NCBI GenBank assembly: GCA_003149835.1
Contig: QAMX01000120.1
Location: 1 to 32,475 of the forward strand
Reading direction: 5' to 3'
Source: Clostridiales bacterium
Lineage (GTDB): Bacteria; Bacillota; Clostridia; Oscillospirales; QAMX01
Length of the DNA: 32,475 nt
Part shown: positions 30,856-32,475 of the stretch, one piece after another
Layout: each line of letters opens with the position of its first letter
Position numbering within the stretch: the stretch's first letter is position 1
Notes under the pieces: generated by a model
Database searches by the model: none
What the model saw: only the letters and a program-made list of their open reading frames with translations
Told to the model about the DNA's origin: nothing
Program-made: the position numbers and the translations under genes

Positions 30856-32037
30856 TTAAAAGTGCTCGATGATCATTGAAGAACGCTTGGGAAACGCTTT
30901 AAAAAGGCGTTCCGCTCCGTCTTGATTGCGTATTTCAACGCCATCGCGGTAAGCGGCGTTTTTCAGTTCAAAACCGCCGTTTCCGTGCAAAAGCTGCGTC
31001 ATCGCCTGAATGCTCAGCCGGACGTCGTATTCCCCCGTTTCCCGCGTGGAAATATTGGCTTTTCCATTCGCGCAGGCGAAGTCAAAGATTTTATTGTTGC
31101 GCTTCACCTGCGGATCGACGACGGAAACGGAAAATTCTCCGCAGTCCGCGGTAAACGGAACGCGGCGCAGCAGCTTTTCCACGTTTACGGCGCGCCCCAT
31201 CGTATTCAGCACCAGCTCCGCCCGCACGTCTATCAGCTCGTTGAGCACAAAAAACAGCGGCGAATCCAAAGCGACGCGGTGCAGCTTCACCGTATCCGCC
31301 TGCGCGTCGTACGTCCGCAGAAAGCCGAGCATCGCCCGCAGCGAGGCGGGCGTCGTAAAGACGAATTCATGCACCTCGACCTCCGGCGAATTGCATTCAA
31401 AGGTCAGATAACAGGCAGGCTCGCCGTTTTCATAACCGATATAGGTGTTGCGGCCTGTCTGATAGGGATCGCAGGTCCCATGGCCCGGCAACAGCCGCTC
31501 GTCGGGGTACAGCATACCGTTGATATCAGCGGCAAAACGCAGGTAAGCCGTTTTCAGCTCCTGGCGCTGCTCCTCCCGTTCCAGCAGCACAAAGTCGGTG
31601 CGGCGCTCAAAATGCGCGAGGCTGCGCATTTTCACCGTCATGTCATAAGAATCCGTCATGCGCTCATAGCCGAATTTCCGGTAATACGCATAGGAAAACG
31701 GGTATAGATACGATATCTCCCATGAAAAGCGGTCGGCGGCATCAAACAGATACTCAAAGCAACGGCGAATGCAGCCGGCGCGGCGGTACTCCGGTCTCGT
31801 CGCAACGCCTCCAACACACATCGCCTTGACGTATTCGCCGTAGAAGTTTGTCTGAAACGGGCAGACTTCGATTTTCCCCATCAAAGTCTCGCCGTCGTCC
31901 TCAAAAGCGCCGACCGCGAAATTGCCCAGTCTGCCGTCCTTTTTTTTCTGTTCAATGTCTCTAAGTATCTGAAAAGCGAGCGCATCCGCCATCGCAGCCT
32001 TATACGCCTCGTCTTCCCGCAACGCTCTGATAATCAA
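30856..32037 (-). CDS. Eis-like GNAT N-acetyltransferase
   Basis: A 393-residue protein of the Eis type. The N-terminal GNAT domain (about 1-140) has the acetyl-CoA segment G-G-V-A-T-R-P-E-Y-R-R-A-G and a Y-P-F-S-Y-A-Y-Y-R-K-F-G-Y-E-R block. A second degenerate GNAT-like domain and a C-terminal SCP2-like domain follow. Mycobacterial Eis acetylates amines on aminoglycosides; many Firmicute relatives have unknown substrates. The start is TTG at 32037, with AGGAGG 11 bases upstream; the frame continues 15 codons further to another TTG without a site. It lies 106 bases after the GntR-type gene; a shared transcript is possible. Confidence 0.88.
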   Translation of the reverse strand: MIIRALREDEAYKAAMADALAFQILRDIEQKKKDGRLGNFAVGAFEDDGETLMGKIEVCPFQTNFYGEYVKAMCVGGVATRPEYRRAGCIRRCFEYLFDAADRFSWEISYLYPFSYAYYRKFGYERMTDSYDMTVKMRSLAHFERRTDFVLLEREEQRQELKTAYLRFAADINGMLYPDERLLPGHGTCDPYQTGRNTYIGYENGEPACYLTFECNSPEVEVHEFVFTTPASLRAMLGFLRTYDAQADTVKLHRVALDSPLFFVLNELIDVRAELVLNTMGRAVNVEKLLRRVPFTADCGEFSVSVVDPQVKRNNKIFDFACANGKANISTRETGEYDVRLSIQAMTQLLHGNGGFELKNAAYRDGVEIRNQDGAERLFKAFPKRSSMIIEHF

Positions 32038-32143
32038 TTTTGATACAACCTCCTGAAAGATAAAATTGTGCGCTGATTTCAAACAACATCAGCGGAGAAC
32101 CAGTCGCCGCATGGTTCCCCGCCGTCAAGATTTCGACCTATTT

Positions 32144-32475
32144 TCAGCGATTTTCCCGGATAAAACGGAGAAGATTGGCTTTGGCATTGACGATATGCTC
32201 CCGGGTGAGCCGCTCGGCGCGTTCCCCGTCGCCCATATTGATCGCTTCGAGAATAGCCCTGTGCTCCGCGGCGGCGATCATCGCCCTGTCGCCGGTTTTG
32301 AAAGAATTTTCTCTCGCGCGGCCGATGTAATTGTGAAACGTCCGCAGCGTGTTTCTGAGCGGGTTGGAGCCGCTCGCGGCGTACAGACCGTCATGAAAGC
32401 TGTGGTCCAGATAGCGGCTCTGCTCGACGTTGCCGCGCTCGGCGTAAAATGCTTCCAGCTCAACGATCTCGGCCA
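32144..32475 (-). CDS. GntR/FadR-type regulator, C-terminal FCD domain (5' end outside window)
   Basis: The last 110 codons of a minus-strand gene ending at TGA 32144-32146. The residues show an FCD ligand-binding domain: L-D-H-S-F-H-D-G-L, S-G-S-N-P-L, then H-N-Y-I-G-R-A-R and A-A-E-H-R-A-I-L-E-A-I-N-M-G-D, and a final E-H-I-V-N-A-K. The Asp and His residues match the metal-binding set of FCD proteins. These regulators bind DNA by an N-terminal winged helix (not in the window) and answer to organic acids or sugar acids. Its ligand and targets are unknown. A 61-codon frame over part of the same bases is a shadow. Confidence 0.85.
   Translation of the reverse strand, partial: AEIVELEAFYAERGNVEQSRYLDHSFHDGLYAASGSNPLRNTLRTFHNYIGRARENSFKTGDRAMIAAAEHRAILEAINMGDGERAERLTREHIVNAKANLLRFIRENR

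Noticed and set aside
30451..30879. A 142-codon plus-strand frame after mgtE
   Set aside because: It crosses the M-box aptamer and its promoter; no ribosome site or domain.
32278..32463. A 61-codon minus-strand frame at the right end
   Set aside because: It is out of frame with the FCD domain, which is continuous to the window edge in another frame.
1..32475. Search for tRNA, rRNA, CRISPR arrays, insertion sequences, att sites and prophage genes
   Set aside because: No repeat arrays, transposase-like proteins, integrases or cloverleaf-like sequences were recognised by eye; a covariance-model search would be needed to exclude small RNAs.

Overview
The window is about 55% GC and looks like chromosome of a Gram-positive (monoderm) member of the Clostridia, most like the Oscillospirales/Ruminococcaceae. 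The basis is a sepF-yggT-divIVA-lspA-rluD block, a miaB-mutS-mutL-miaA-hfq block, a clostridial-type lysA, an HPr-like protein without the histidine, TPP and M-box riboswitches, strong SD sequences and sigma-A type promoters. The lineage call is inference from gene content. There are no rRNAs, tRNAs, insertion sequences, prophage genes or CRISPR arrays, and nearly every gene is a normal housekeeping gene.

Layout. 1-203: 5' end of a DUF6873-like gene on the minus strand, with its own promoter. 311-2573: a MacA/HlyD-type adaptor and a MacB/FtsX-type permease with no ATPase beside them. 2581-2639: an imperfect palindrome between the adaptor and a divergent 56-residue cysteine-containing protein. 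2837-4236: a Cof-type HAD phosphatase and the thiamine S-component ThiT, behind a TPP riboswitch (4327-4420) whose promoter lies inside the end of rluD. 4443-9264: rluD, lspA, divIVA, yggT and sepF (promoter at 7961-7989), plus an upstream HlyD-like membrane protein. 9279-16642: hfq, miaA, mutL, mutS and miaB, tightly packed and probably one operon read from the miaB side.

16753-20565: a HAAS-like membrane protein of unknown role, a YpmS-like protein with an unclear start, mtaB, and a Crh-like HPr homologue. 20773-24953: a D,D-carboxypeptidase on the plus strand, then lysA-NUDIX-prmA on the minus strand. The lysA promoter is a perfect consensus overlapped by a 13-bp perfect palindrome, which also holds the stop codon of the upstream alanine/glycine symporter gene (25037-26368). 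26624-28669: a U32 peptidase-family RNA-hydroxylation protein of the RlhA type. 28848-30810: mgtE behind a long leader made of promoter, M-box Mg2+ riboswitch, intrinsic terminator, a 30-codon arginine-rich leader ORF and a hairpin. 30856-32475: an Eis-like GNAT acetyltransferase and the C-terminal half of a GntR/FadR-type regulator.

How the genes fit together. RNA modification is well represented (rluD, miaA, miaB, mtaB, RlhA-like), along with mismatch repair (mutS/mutL) and polar growth or division (sepF, divIVA). The most distinctive content is regulatory: promoters nested in coding sequence, terminators or palindromes at four places, and the composite mgtE leader. I found no defence, secretion or biosynthetic system that looks new.
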